A stretch of DNA of 64,000 nucleotides from Pseudomonas vanderleydeniana (GCF_014268755.2 NZ_CP077093.1:124001-188000); one strand, 5' to 3'. Positions 25,156 to 34,925 are shown, counted from the first letter of the stretch. Numbers and translations: made by a program. Notes: generated by a model from the letters alone, not told the origin.

Positions 25156-28083
25156 TCACGCCTGCCGCTCGCGCTGATCCTCCAGCAGCCGTAGCACCAG
25201 CTCCTCGGCCGCCACTGGCCGGCTGATCAGGTAGCCCTGCACCTCGTCGCAACCCTGCAACTTGAGGAATTCCAGCTGCTGCGTGTTCTCCACGCCTTCG
25301 GCCACCACCTTCAGGCCCAGGCTGTGGGCCATGGCGATGATCGCCCGGGTGATCGCGGCGTCCTCGCTGCCTTCGTCCAGGCCGCGGATGAAGGCCTGGT
25401 CGATCTTCACGTAGTCCACCGGGAAACGCTTGAGGTAGCTCAGCGACGAATAGCCGGTGCCGAAGTCGTCGATGGCCAGCTTCACGCCGAGGTCGCGCAG
25501 TTGCTGGAAGGTCGCGATGATGTGTTCGACGCTGTCGAGCAACTGGCTCTCGGTCAGTTCCAGCTCCAGCAGATGGGGCGCCAGCCCGCTTTCCTCGAGA
25601 ACCTGGCGCACCAGGCTGACCAGCTTGCCCTGGCGCAACTGGTGCACCGAGAGGTTCACCGACACGCGCATCGCCGGCAGGCCCTGGCGCTGCCACTCGC
25701 AGGCCTGCCAGCAGGCGCGGCGCAGCACGAACTCGCCGATCGGACCGATCAGCCCGGTCTCCTCGGCCAGCCCGATGAAATCCCCGGGCGGCACCCGGCC
25801 CATGGTCGGATGCTCCCAGCGCACCAGCGCTTCGGCGGCGTTCAGGCGACCGGTGGCGAGGCACAGCTTGGGTTGGTAGAACACGCTCAGTTGCTGTTCT
25901 TCGATGGCCTTGCGCAGCTGGTTTTCCAGCTGCAGGCGCTCCAGGGTGCTGGCCTGCAGGCTCTCGGTGTAGAACTGGAAGTTGTTGCCGCCCAGGTGCT
26001 TGGCATGTTGCATGGCGATGTTCGACTGGCTGACCAGCGCCGGGATTTCCCGGGCGCTGTCCGGCAGCAGGCTGATGCCCATGGACGCGCTGACCACCAG
26101 CTCGTGTCCTTCCACCGTCAACGGCAGGCGCAGCTTGCCGAGCAGGCGCGTCGCCACCCTGGCGAGACTGGACAGGTTGCCGTAGGCATCGAACAGCACG
26201 GCGAACTCGTCGCCGGACAGGCGGGCGACGGTGTTCGCCTCCGGCAAGGCGTTCACCAGGCGCCGGGACATCTTCTGCAGCAGTTGGTCGGCGACTTCAT
26301 GCCCCAGGCTGTCATTGAGCAGCTTGAAACGATCCAGGTTGATATGCAGCAGCGCCAGGCTGCGCCCTTCCTGGCGGGCGCGCTGGTTGGCCTCGCGCAG
26401 GCGCTCCTTGAACAGCGAGCGGTTGGCCAGGCCGGTCAGCTCGTCGTAGTGGGTCAGGTAGCGCATGCGCTCCTCGGACTCACGCCGAGCCGACAGATCG
26501 GCGAAGAAGCCGACTATATGACTGATTTTTCCCCGCTTATCACGCACGGTATTCAGCTGCAGCCATTGCGGATAAAGCTCGCCGTTCTTGCGTGCCTCCA
26601 CCAGCTCGCCCTGCCAGCTGCCGTACTGTTCGAGGGACTGGTGGATCATCGAATAATGCCGGCGGGCATCGCGGCTGCAGGGCAGCTCGACGACGTTGCG
26701 CCCGAGCATGTCCTCGATCTGGTAGCCAGTGACCCGGCTGAAGGCCTGGTTGACCGCCAGCAGCGCGTAGTTCGGATCGAAGATCACGATGCCTTCGCTG
26801 GCGGCCTCGAACACCGTCGCGGCCAGCTGGCGCTGGGCCTCCAGCTCCTTGTGCGAGCTGATATCGCGCCGGGTACCGACCATTCGTAGTACGCGTCCGC
26901 TGGCACTACGTTCCACCGCCCGGCCCCGGTCCTCGATCCAGACCCAGTGACCATCGCCATGGCGCACACGGTACTCGATGACGTAGTCCTCGGTGCGCCC
27001 CTTGAGGTGTTCCACCAGGGCGCGCTTGAGCGCCGGCAGGTCCTCGGGATGCAGGCGCGGCTTGAGATGGCTGAGCATCGCCGTGACGTACTCGGGATCG
27101 AGGCCGAACAGTTCCTTGATCTGGGTGTGGTGCACCTCGTCGGTTTGCAGGTTCCAGTCCCACAGGCCCAGCTCACTGGCCTGCAGGGCAAGCGCCAGGC
27201 GCGTTTCGCTCTTGGTCAGGGCGCGGTTGGCCTTGTCCAGCTCCAGGCTGCGCTGGGCGACGCGGTTTTCCAGGTCGGCCTGGGCCTCGCGCAACTCCAG
27301 TTCGGCTCGCCGCCGCTGCTCGACCTCGCGTGCCAGCTCCTGGTTGAGTTGTTCGCTGCGGGCCTGGGCCTGCTGGAGGTTCTCGATCAGTGCCTGGTTC
27401 TGGAAACGTCGTAGCAGGCCGCGCTGGATCAGCCGGTTGACCTGCAGCGCCACCACGCTCAGCGAGGCCAGCAGGATCAGCCCGAGCCAACCCCACCCCT
27501 GGCGGGCGCCATCACCGTCCCAGAACAGGTAGCCGATGGCGGGCAGCAGGCAGGGCAAGGTGAAGGTCAGGAACGCCGGGAAACTCACGGCATAGGCGAT
27601 ACTCGCGGACAGGGTCGCCGCGCCGATCAGGCCGAATACCCAGGCCTGCTGGAGAAAGCTGTCGGTGGGCACCAGGGCGATGCCGGCGCAGGCCAGGGTC
27701 AGGCCGCTGACCGCGGAACCGAGCAGGAACATCCGGCGCCAGATCGGCTGGGCCTGGCGGCTGGGAATGGCCGATTCGAACGCCGCGACCTGGATCACGC
27801 GCAGGGCCACCAGCGCCATCAGCCAGACCATCCAGATGCTGACCAGCAGGTAACGCTGCGGGCTCCAGAGCAGCCAGGCGCAGACCAGACCATTGATCAG
27901 CATGAACAGCGTGGGCAGCAACGAGCCCTGGTACAACAGGCGCGTGCGCTCGACCGCCAACTCGGTGGCGAACTGTTTGCGAATAACCCGCCCGGCCTCC
28001 ATGGAGGGGCTCAGCGCGTCGGAGCTGTGAGTCATATGGGCATTGTTCTTATAATGGTTGAGCCATAAATGTCGCAGGAGCAT
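25156..28083 (-). CDS. Membrane PAS-GGDEF-EAL cyclic-di-GMP protein with degenerate GGDEF motif
   Basis: A 975-residue signalling protein of the inner membrane. Several hydrophobic helices span residues about 50-230, a coiled coil follows (SEQLNQELAREVEQRRRAEL), then two PAS domains (about 300-420 and 430-540). A GGDEF domain has SGDEF near residue 622 instead of GGDEF. An EAL domain carries EALVRW near 750 and DDFGTGYSSLSYL, the phosphodiesterase signature. Phosphodiesterase activity is therefore likely; cyclase activity is doubtful. The start at 28083 is chosen because a perfect GGAGG lies seven bases before it; an ATG at 28035 is the alternative. It is divergent from uvrD, as in P. aeruginosa PA5442-PA5443. 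Confidence 0.87.
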   Translation of the reverse strand: MLLRHLWLNHYKNNAHMTHSSDALSPSMEAGRVIRKQFATELAVERTRLLYQGSLLPTLFMLINGLVCAWLLWSPQRYLLVSIWMVWLMALVALRVIQVAAFESAIPSRQAQPIWRRMFLLGSAVSGLTLACAGIALVPTDSFLQQAWVFGLIGAATLSASIAYAVSFPAFLTFTLPCLLPAIGYLFWDGDGARQGWGWLGLILLASLSVVALQVNRLIQRGLLRRFQNQALIENLQQAQARSEQLNQELAREVEQRRRAELELREAQADLENRVAQRSLELDKANRALTKSETRLALALQASELGLWDWNLQTDEVHHTQIKELFGLDPEYVTAMLSHLKPRLHPEDLPALKRALVEHLKGRTEDYVIEYRVRHGDGHWVWIEDRGRAVERSASGRVLRMVGTRRDISSHKELEAQRQLAATVFEAASEGIVIFDPNYALLAVNQAFSRVTGYQIEDMLGRNVVELPCSRDARRHYSMIHQSLEQYGSWQGELVEARKNGELYPQWLQLNTVRDKRGKISHIVGFFADLSARRESEERMRYLTHYDELTGLANRSLFKERLREANQRARQEGRSLALLHINLDRFKLLNDSLGHEVADQLLQKMSRRLVNALPEANTVARLSGDEFAVLFDAYGNLSSLARVATRLLGKLRLPLTVEGHELVVSASMGISLLPDSAREIPALVSQSNIAMQHAKHLGGNNFQFYTESLQASTLERLQLENQLRKAIEEQQLSVFYQPKLCLATGRLNAAEALVRWEHPTMGRVPPGDFIGLAEETGLIGPIGEFVLRRACWQACEWQRQGLPAMRVSVNLSVHQLRQGKLVSLVRQVLEESGLAPHLLELELTESQLLDSVEHIIATFQQLRDLGVKLAIDDFGTGYSSLSYLKRFPVDYVKIDQAFIRGLDEGSEDAAITRAIIAMAHSLGLKVVAEGVENTQQLEFLKLQGCDEVQGYLISRPVAAEELVLRLLEDQRERQA

Positions 28084-28297
28084 ACACAAGCCTCCGGCCG
28101 GACCAAACTGCTCCAAGTCATAAAATGTAATGCATTGACCCGCGATAGACCTTCCCAAAACAGTCAAAGGCAGGTCCTGCGCCACCTGCGGACAATGACC
28201 CGCCGGTCGTCCTCGTGCGAGTTTTTTCTCCATTCGCCACGGCGACCGCCCGGCATTAGGGTTTGCCCGCCCGTAGCCGGCACCCTAGAATGCGCCG

Positions 28298-30481
28298 ATG
28301 CGCAACGATGACCTCTCCCTCCTGCTGAATTCCCTCAACGACGCCCAACGCCAGGCCGTAGCCGCCCCCGTTGGTCGCCAGTTGGTCCTGGCTGGCGCCG
28401 GCTCCGGTAAGACCCGGGTGCTGGTGCACCGTATCGCCTGGTTGATCCAGGTCGAGAACGCGTCGCCCTACTCGATCCTGTCGGTGACCTTCACCAACAA
28501 GGCCGCTGCCGAGATGCGCCACCGCATCGAGCAGTTGATGGGCATCAGCCCGGCCGGCATGTGGGTCGGCACCTTCCACGGCCTGGCGCACCGCCTGTTG
28601 CGCGCGCACTGGCAGGAAGCCGGGTTGAGCCAGACGTTCCAGATTCTCGACAGCGACGACCAGCAGCGCCTGGTCAAGCGGGTGATCCGCGACCTCGGCC
28701 TGGACGAGCAGCGCTGGCCGGCCCGCCAGGCCCAGTGGTTCATCAACGGGCAGAAGGACGAGGGCCTGCGCCCGAAACACATCCAGGCCAGCGGCGACCT
28801 GTTCCTGGCGACCATGCGCAGCATCTACGAAGCCTACGAGGCCGCCTGCGCCCGGGCCAACGTGATCGACTTCTCCGAGCTGCTGCTGCGCGCCCTGGAC
28901 CTGTGGCGCGACCACCCGGGCCTGCTCGAGCACTACCAGAAGCGCTTCCGGCACATCCTGGTGGACGAGTTCCAGGACACCAACGCCGTGCAGTACGCCT
29001 GGCTGCGGATGCTGGCCAAGGGCGGCGACAGCCTGATGGTGGTCGGTGACGACGACCAGTCGATCTACGGCTGGCGCGGGGCGAAAATCGAGAACATCTA
29101 CCAGTATTCCGACGATTTCCCGGACGCCGAGACCATCCGCCTGGAGCAGAACTACCGCTCCACCGCCGGCATTCTCAAGGCGGCCAACGCCCTGATCGCC
29201 AACAACACCGGACGCCTGGGCAAGGAGCTGTGGACCGACGGCGGTGACGGCGAAGCGATCAACCTCTACGCCGCCTTCAACGAACACGACGAGGCGCGCT
29301 ACGTGGTGGAAACCATCGAAAGCGCGCTGAAGACCGGCCTGGCGCGCAGCGATATCGCCATTCTGTACCGTTCCAACGCCCAGTCGCGGGTGCTGGAAGA
29401 AGCCCTGCTGCGCGAGCGCATCCCCTACCGGATCTACGGTGGCCAGCGCTTCTTCGAACGGGCCGAGATCAAGAACGCCATGGCCTACCTGCGCCTGCTC
29501 GAAGGCCGTGGCAACGATGCGGCGCTGGAGCGGGTGATCAACGTCCCGGCGCGCGGCATTGGCGAGAAAACCGTCGAGGCGATCCGCGAGCATGCCCGCC
29601 ACAGCGACGTGTCGATGTGGGAAGCCATGGCCCAGCTGATCGCCAACAAGGGCGTGACCGGCCGTGCCGCCAGTGCGCTCGGGGCCTTCATCGAGCTGAT
29701 CGAGAACCTGGCCGCGAAGACCAAGGACAGCCCGCTGCACCTGATGACCCAGATCGTCATCGAGCAATCCGGGCTGATCGCCTATCACGAGGCGGAAAAA
29801 GGCGAGAAAGGCCAGGCCCGGGTGGAAAACCTCGAGGAACTGGTCAGTGCGGCGCGCAACTTCGAAGCCGCCGAGGGCGAGGAAGACCTGTCGCCGCTGG
29901 CGGCGTTCCTCGGCCATGCCTCGCTGGAGGCCGGCGATGCCCAGGCCGACGAGCATGAAGACAGCATCCAGCTGATGACCCTGCACAGCGCCAAGGGCCT
30001 GGAATTCCCCTACGTGTTCCTGGTGGGCATGGAAGAAGGCCTGTTCCCGCACAAGATGAGCCTGGAAGAGCCTGGCCGCCTTGAGGAAGAACGCCGGCTA
30101 GCCTACGTGGGCATCACCCGGGCGATGCAGAACCTGGTCATGACCTATGCGGAAACCCGTCGCCTGTATGGCAGCGAGACCTACAACAAGGTGTCACGCT
30201 TCGTACGCGAGGTTCCGAAAGGCCTGGTACAGGAAGTGCGCCTGTCCAACAGCGTCAGCCGGCCTTTCGGCGGCGGCCAGCAACAGAGCAGCAGCCTGTT
30301 CAGCGGCAGCGCCATTCCGCAGACCGAGTTCAGCCTGGGCCAGGCGGTACGCCACAGCCTCTTCGGCGACGGCGTGATCCTCAACTTCGAGGGCTCCGGC
30401 GCCCAGGCGCGGGTCCAGGTGAATTTCAGCGAGGGCAGCAAGTGGCTGATGCTCGGCTACGCCAAGCTGGAAGCCATCTGA
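28298..30481 (+). CDS. uvrD: DNA helicase II
   Basis: A 727-residue superfamily-1 3'-5' helicase for nucleotide excision repair and mismatch repair. Motif I (Walker A) is LAGAGSGKTRVLVHRI near residues 31-46, motif II is VDEFQDTN, motif III includes VVGDDDQSIYGWRGA, motif IV is LEQNYRS, motif V LMTLHSAKGLEFPYVFLVGM and motif VI EERRLAYVGITRAM. The C-terminal extension (about residues 640-727) ends FGDGVILNFEGSGAQARVQV, the UvrD-type tudor-like tail that contacts RNA polymerase. Length is normal. The 214-base gap upstream carries divergent promoters. Confidence 0.96.
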   Translation: MRNDDLSLLLNSLNDAQRQAVAAPVGRQLVLAGAGSGKTRVLVHRIAWLIQVENASPYSILSVTFTNKAAAEMRHRIEQLMGISPAGMWVGTFHGLAHRLLRAHWQEAGLSQTFQILDSDDQQRLVKRVIRDLGLDEQRWPARQAQWFINGQKDEGLRPKHIQASGDLFLATMRSIYEAYEAACARANVIDFSELLLRALDLWRDHPGLLEHYQKRFRHILVDEFQDTNAVQYAWLRMLAKGGDSLMVVGDDDQSIYGWRGAKIENIYQYSDDFPDAETIRLEQNYRSTAGILKAANALIANNTGRLGKELWTDGGDGEAINLYAAFNEHDEARYVVETIESALKTGLARSDIAILYRSNAQSRVLEEALLRERIPYRIYGGQRFFERAEIKNAMAYLRLLEGRGNDAALERVINVPARGIGEKTVEAIREHARHSDVSMWEAMAQLIANKGVTGRAASALGAFIELIENLAAKTKDSPLHLMTQIVIEQSGLIAYHEAEKGEKGQARVENLEELVSAARNFEAAEGEEDLSPLAAFLGHASLEAGDAQADEHEDSIQLMTLHSAKGLEFPYVFLVGMEEGLFPHKMSLEEPGRLEEERRLAYVGITRAMQNLVMTYAETRRLYGSETYNKVSRFVREVPKGLVQEVRLSNSVSRPFGGGQQQSSSLFSGSAIPQTEFSLGQAVRHSLFGDGVILNFEGSGAQARVQVNFSEGSKWLMLGYAKLEAI

Positions 30482-30553
30482 AGAACCGGGCGCGAGGCCT
30501 TCCGCTGCCCACGCCGTGAGGAGCCGGAACGCCTCGGATACCATCACGCCCCC

Positions 30554-30626
30554 GTAAGAGCCGGGCTTGCCCGCAAAGGGGGCCTTCAGATCGCCAACAG
30601 CTTCGCGGGCAAGCCCGGCTCCTACA
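30554..30626. repeat. REPIN, GCGGGCAAGCCCGGC class
   Basis: GAGCCGGGCTTGCCCGC (from 30558) and its mirror GCGGGCAAGCCCGGCTCC (to 30622) form an inverted REP pair with about 30 bases between. It stands in the 348-base gap after uvrD. The rest of that gap (30627-30829) shows no gene. Confidence 0.88.
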
Positions 30627-30829
30627 GAAATGGGGCAAATCGGGCTTTTGTGCTGCGCCTAGAGACTAGCCCCACAGCACAGCAGGCACCGGTCTTACAG
30701 GCATTCATGAAATATTCAACTGAGAAGTGAGAGGATTCAGGCAAAAGCTGGAAACACTCTCTCGCTAGCCAGCAACAGTTCACCTGTGCAGTATGACACG
30801 CGTGCACTCCACAAACGGGAATACCCTTT

Positions 30830-31705
30830 ATGCAACGTTTTCTTAGCATCGCCCTGGCGCTCTGCATCGGCCTGACGATGAGCCTCGACGCCAACGCCAA
30901 GCGCTTTGGCGGTGGCAAAAGCATGGGTTCGGCGCCAACCCACCAGACCAGCCAGATGGCCCCTGCCGCTGGCGCTGCCGGCGGTGCAGCCGCTACTGCT
31001 GGCGCAGCCGGTGCCGCAGGCGCGGCGGCCAAGGCCGGTGGCGCCTCGCGCTGGCTGGGCCCACTGGCCGGTATCGCCGCTGGCGGCCTGCTGGCGTCCA
31101 TGTTCATGGGCGGCGGCTTCCAGGGCATGCAGTTCTTCGACATCCTGATCATGGCGGTCATCGCCTTCGTGATCTTCCGCTTCATTGCCGCCCGTCGCCG
31201 CAAGCAGCAGGAGCACATGGCTCCGGCCGGCGCGCCGTACCAGCGTGAAGTGTTCGAGCAACCGGCCCCGGCGCAGAACTCGATCTTCGGTGGTTCCGCC
31301 GCCCCTGCCGCCCCACGCCGCGTGATCAACGCACCGGCCTGGTTCAACGAGCAGAGCTTCCTGGAAGCCGCGCGCAACCACTTCCAGGCGCTGCAGCAGC
31401 ACTGGGACGCCAACGAGATGGACAAGATCGCCGAGTTCGTCACCCCGCAAATGCTGCAGTTCCTCAAGCAGGAACGCGCCAGCCTGGGCGACGGCTTCCA
31501 GTCCACCTACATCGACAACCTGCAGGTGCAGCTGGACGGCGTGGATGACCGTGCCGACAAGACCATCGCCACCCTGACCTTCAGCGGCGTGTCGAAGACC
31601 TCGCGTTTCGACCAGGGCGAAGTGTTCAGCGAAAGCTGGAACATGGAACGCGCCCAAGGCGACAACCAGCCTTGGCTGGTCGCAGGTATCCGCCAGAACG
31701 GCTGA
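30830..31705 (+). CDS. Tim44-like domain membrane protein
   Basis: A 291-residue envelope protein. It opens with a signal sequence (MQRFLSIALALCIGLTMSLDANA), then a 50-residue Ala/Gly-rich linker. Two membrane segments near residues 85-125 follow (LGPLAGIAAGGLLASMFMGG and FDILIMAVIAFVIFRFIAAR). A C-terminal Tim44/Mba1-like domain (about 165-290) begins FNEQSFLEAARNHFQALQQHWDANEM and ends NQPWLVAGIRQNG. In mitochondria Tim44 helps protein import. The bacterial role is poorly known and I assign none. A good terminator follows. Confidence 0.88.
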   Translation: MQRFLSIALALCIGLTMSLDANAKRFGGGKSMGSAPTHQTSQMAPAAGAAGGAAATAGAAGAAGAAAKAGGASRWLGPLAGIAAGGLLASMFMGGGFQGMQFFDILIMAVIAFVIFRFIAARRRKQQEHMAPAGAPYQREVFEQPAPAQNSIFGGSAAPAAPRRVINAPAWFNEQSFLEAARNHFQALQQHWDANEMDKIAEFVTPQMLQFLKQERASLGDGFQSTYIDNLQVQLDGVDDRADKTIATLTFSGVSKTSRFDQGEVFSESWNMERAQGDNQPWLVAGIRQNG

Positions 31706-31731
31706 CCCCGACGCGTTGTCTGATACACCAG

Positions 31732-31755
31732 AACCCCGGACTTGTCCGGGGTTTT
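31732..31755 (+). terminator. Rho-independent terminator after the Tim44-like gene
   Basis: AACCCCGGAC (31732-31741) pairs with GTCCGGGGTT (31744-31753) and runs into TTTT, 27 bases after the stop. Confidence 0.9.
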
Positions 31756-31838
31756 GCATTTCACGATTGCACTTGTAACGAGCTACTGTATAAAACGCGT
31801 CATACCCAACCGCGCCATGCAGCAAGAGGATTGAGGCC

Positions 31839-32246
31839 GTGGAAGAAGTTATCGAACAATTGCGTGAAGCCAACGAACCCGTACCGGTGCCACTGGAGTT
31901 GCCCGACGAGGATCAGTTGGTCGAGATCGAGGAGGAGCTGTTCATCAACATCCCCTTCGTCTTCAAGGAATTTCTGCTGACCGTCAGCGACGTGGTCTAT
32001 GGCAGCCTGGAGCCGGTGACCGTCACCGACCCGCAATCGCACACCTACCTGCCGGAAGTGGCGGCCAACGCCTGGGACAGCGGCGTACCGCGGGACCTGA
32101 TCCCGATCTGCCAGGACGGTGACGACTACTACTGCGTCGAGGAAGACGGCACCGTGGTGCTGTGGTCCGGCGAAGAAGAGCTGATCACCGAAGAGTCCTG
32201 GGAATCGGTCTGGCACTGGGCGCGGGACGTCTGGCTGGAAAGCTGA
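31839..32246 (+). CDS. SMI1/KNR4 (SUKH) family protein
   Basis: A 135-residue acidic protein. The SUKH fold hallmarks are readable: LELPDEDQLVEIEEELFINIPFVFKEFLL at residues 18-46, then LPEVAANAWDSGVPRDLIPICQDGDDYYCV (the GxxW-like IPICxDGxGxxY core), and a final EESWESVWHWARDVWLES helix. Many SUKH proteins neutralise contact-dependent or polymorphic toxins, but no toxin gene adjoins this one. A housekeeping role is as likely. The start is GTG at 31839 with AGAGG nine bases ahead. Confidence 0.82.
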   Translation: MEEVIEQLREANEPVPVPLELPDEDQLVEIEEELFINIPFVFKEFLLTVSDVVYGSLEPVTVTDPQSHTYLPEVAANAWDSGVPRDLIPICQDGDDYYCVEEDGTVVLWSGEEELITEESWESVWHWARDVWLES

Positions 32247-32271
32247 TACCCGCCAGGACCGGCGGGGTATC
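32245..32271. terminator. Hairpin between convergent SUKH and antiporter genes
   Basis: GATACCCGCC (32245-32254) pairs with GGCGGGGTATC (32261-32271) with one bulged G. It overlaps the stop codon of the SUKH gene and lies 9 bases from the end of the antiporter gene. Confidence 0.6.
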
Positions 32272-32279
32272 CTGGGGCC

Positions 32280-34043
32280 TCAGTGCCCGGCCGAGTCCTT
32301 GTTGTTTTCCAGCGTTTCCAGCAAGGCCACCTGCATCCGCGTGTGCACGCGGACGAACCAGCGCCAGAGCAGCGCCGCCACCGCCGCGGCAACGACGGCG
32401 ATCAGCACCAGCAGCTCGTTGGTGGGCAGTATGCTCGCCGACAGCGCCGAGAGCAGCAGGAAGATCACCAGCAGCGACAGCAGCGGAATCACCTCGGCGA
32501 TCACCCGCCGCACGCGCTGGGTATGCCGCCCGGCCATGTCCGGCTTGACTCCCATCTCCGCCAGCAGCATCGACAGCGCCTTGAGCTTGCGATAGGCGGC
32601 AATCAGGAACGGCAGCGACAGCAGCAGCGCGCCGCCCCAGATCAACGCCTTGTGCCAGCTCGGCTCGCCGACCCAACCTTCCAGATAGGCCGCGATCGGC
32701 TGGGCAAAAAAGCCGCCGGCAAAGAAGATCGCCACCACCAGCGCCAGATTCACCCCGACCTGCAGCAGGATCTTGCGGATCAGCGAGGCCAGCAGCGCGC
32801 CCTCGCCCTGGGGCTGGATACTGCGCAGCCACTCGCCGTACAGGCTGAATACCCGGCCCATGCGCCGTGGCACCACGGCGGCGAGTTTCAACGACAGCGG
32901 GTCGGCGGCACGGATCAGGTAGGGCGTGAGCAAGGTGGTAATCACCGATACCGCCACGGCCACCGGGTAGAGGAAGTGGCTGGTGACCTGCAGGGTCATG
33001 CCCAGCGCGGCGATGATGAAGGAGAACTCGCCGATCTGTGACAGGCCCATCCCCACGCGCAACGAAGTACGCCCATCGTTGCCGGCAATGAAGGCACCCA
33101 GGCCACAGGAGACCATCTTGCCCAGGACTACCGCGACGGTGATCACCGCGATCGGCCAGGCGTAGTCGACCAGCACTGCCGGATCGAGCATCAGGCCGAT
33201 GGCGACAAAGAAAATTGCGCTGAACAGGTCGCGAACCGGCTCGATCAGCCGCTCGATCTTCAACAACTGGCGCGATTCAGCCATGATCGCGCCGATCAGG
33301 AACGCGCCCAGCACCATGCTGTACTCGAGCCGCACCACCAGCAGGCAGAAACCGAAGCACAGCCCCAGCACGGTGATCAGCAGCATCTCGTTGCTTTCGA
33401 AGCGGGCGACATAGGCCAGCAGGCGCGGCACCAGCAGGATGCCGATGACCAGGGCGACAATCATGAACAGCGACAGCTTGCCGACGGTGGAGAACACCTC
33501 GCCGGAGCTCACCGTGCCGCTGACGGCAATGCTCGACAGCAGAGCGATGATGCCGATGCCGAGGATGTCCTCGACGATCAGCACACCGAAGATCAGCTGC
33601 GCGAAGCGCTGGTTCTTCATCTTCAGGTCGTTGAGCGCCTTGACGATGATGGTGGTCGAGGAAATCGCCAGGATCGCGCCGAGGAACAGCGAATCCATGG
33701 TGTTCCAGTCGAACCAGCGGCCGATCTCGTAGCCGATCCAGATCATCAGCACGATCTCCAGGAATGCGGCGATGAACGCCGTCGCCCCGACCTTGAACAG
33801 CTTGCCCAGGCTGAACTCCAGCCCCAGGCAGAACATCAGGAAGATGACCCCGAGCTCGGCCAGAGTCTTGATCGTATCTTCGTCGTGGATCAGGCCGAAC
33901 GGTGGCGTATGCGGGCCGATGATGAAACCGGCGACGATATAGCCGAGGACCACCGGCTGCTTGAAGCGGTGGAACAGAATGGTGACCACACCCGCCACCA
34001 GCATGATCACGGCCAGGTCCTGAATAAAACTGATCGCATGCAT
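32280..34043 (-). CDS. Cation:proton antiporter (CPA2, KefB/YbaL-like without RCK domain)
   Basis: A 587-residue inner-membrane protein with about 12-13 helices typical of monovalent cation/H+ antiporters. Landmarks are HRFKQPVVLGYIVAGFIIGP (residues 27-46), LGVIFLMFCLGLEFSLGKLF, AILAISSTTIIVKALNDL and GMGLSQIGEFSFIIAALGM. KefB/KefC-like proteins usually end in a TrkA-N nucleotide-binding domain. Here the C-terminus instead has extra membrane helices and a short cytosolic tail, so regulation differs. The ATG at 34043 follows AAGGAG. K+ or Na+ efflux is likely. Confidence 0.87.
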   Translation of the reverse strand: MHAISFIQDLAVIMLVAGVVTILFHRFKQPVVLGYIVAGFIIGPHTPPFGLIHDEDTIKTLAELGVIFLMFCLGLEFSLGKLFKVGATAFIAAFLEIVLMIWIGYEIGRWFDWNTMDSLFLGAILAISSTTIIVKALNDLKMKNQRFAQLIFGVLIVEDILGIGIIALLSSIAVSGTVSSGEVFSTVGKLSLFMIVALVIGILLVPRLLAYVARFESNEMLLITVLGLCFGFCLLVVRLEYSMVLGAFLIGAIMAESRQLLKIERLIEPVRDLFSAIFFVAIGLMLDPAVLVDYAWPIAVITVAVVLGKMVSCGLGAFIAGNDGRTSLRVGMGLSQIGEFSFIIAALGMTLQVTSHFLYPVAVAVSVITTLLTPYLIRAADPLSLKLAAVVPRRMGRVFSLYGEWLRSIQPQGEGALLASLIRKILLQVGVNLALVVAIFFAGGFFAQPIAAYLEGWVGEPSWHKALIWGGALLLSLPFLIAAYRKLKALSMLLAEMGVKPDMAGRHTQRVRRVIAEVIPLLSLLVIFLLLSALSASILPTNELLVLIAVVAAAVAALLWRWFVRVHTRMQVALLETLENNKDSAGH

Positions 34044-34262
34044 GGCGTGACGCTCCTTGTGTCGGCGGACGCGGGAAAAACCGCCCACCGCTCCCTACGA
34101 GCCGTCAGCGATCACCGTTCCAGGTGTAAGAATTTTCTATGGCATGGCTTTTTGAAGGTTAACACCCGGGCTTCTGACAAAAAGCCGGTGCAATATGTAG
34201 AAACAGATCGCTTGGCGCGTGACGATGCCCGCATGGCTGGCGTCCCGTAATCGAGGTGTCTC

Positions 34263-34811
34263 ATGAAAATGCCCAAAGCGCCCGCAGAGGTGCCTGAACC
34301 TGTCCCTACCTACCGTGAGCGTGCTATGGAACCTGGAAACGCCCAGCTGTCGATGACCGTTTTGATGACCCCGGATATGGCCAACTTTTCTGGCAATGTC
34401 CACGGCGGCACCCTACTCAAGTACCTGGATGAAGTCGCCTATGCCTGTGCCGCACGTTATGCCGGCAGCTATGTAGTGACCCTGTCGGTGGACCAGGTGA
34501 TTTTCCGCGAGCCGGTGCATGTCGGCGAACTGGTGACCTTCCTCGCCTCGGTCAACTACACCGGTACGACTTCGATGGAAGTCGGCATCAAGGTGGTGAC
34601 GGAGAATATCCGCGAGCGTTCGGTGCGCCACACCAACAGCTGCTTCTTCACCATGGTGGCGGTCGACGACCAGCGCAAGCCGGTCGCGGTGCCGCCGCTG
34701 CAGCCGGAAACCAGCGAAGGCAAGCGCCGCTACGCTCAGGCGAAGCAGCGCCGGCAGATCCGCCAGGAGCTGGAAAAGCGCTACCAGGAAATCAAGGCCG
34801 ACGCGCTTTAA
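34263..34811 (+). CDS. Acyl-CoA thioesterase (hotdog fold, YciA-like)
   Basis: A 182-residue cytosolic enzyme hydrolysing acyl-CoA to free acid and CoA. The hotdog motif is seen as MTPDMANFSGNVHGGTLLKYLDEVAYACA (residues 37-65), with catalytic Asn/His/Gly and acidic Asp/Glu of the family, followed by VDQVIFREPVHVGELVTF. The C-terminal 45 residues are a basic helix (GKRRYAQAKQRRQIRQELEK) longer than in E. coli YciA. It ends next to a REPIN. Confidence 0.88.
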   Translation: MKMPKAPAEVPEPVPTYRERAMEPGNAQLSMTVLMTPDMANFSGNVHGGTLLKYLDEVAYACAARYAGSYVVTLSVDQVIFREPVHVGELVTFLASVNYTGTTSMEVGIKVVTENIRERSVRHTNSCFFTMVAVDDQRKPVAVPPLQPETSEGKRRYAQAKQRRQIRQELEKRYQEIKADAL

Positions 34812-34815
34812 GCTC

Positions 34816-34901
34816 TTGTAGGAACGGGCTTGCCCGCGACGGCGTCCGTTCAAGCGGCGCGAGACTTGAGGGCCTATTCGCGGGCAAGCCCGCTCCCACA
34901 C
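34816..34901. repeat. REPIN, GCGGGCAAGCCCGC class
   Basis: TTGTAGGAACGGGCTTGCCC (34816-34835, continuing CGCGA) is mirrored by TCGCGGGCAAGCCCGCTCCC (34878-34897, continuing ACAC) with about 40 bases between. It lies between the thioesterase and pdxY, which converge. Confidence 0.88.
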
Positions 34902-34925
34902 GGGGACATGGCGTGGGCCCGGAGA

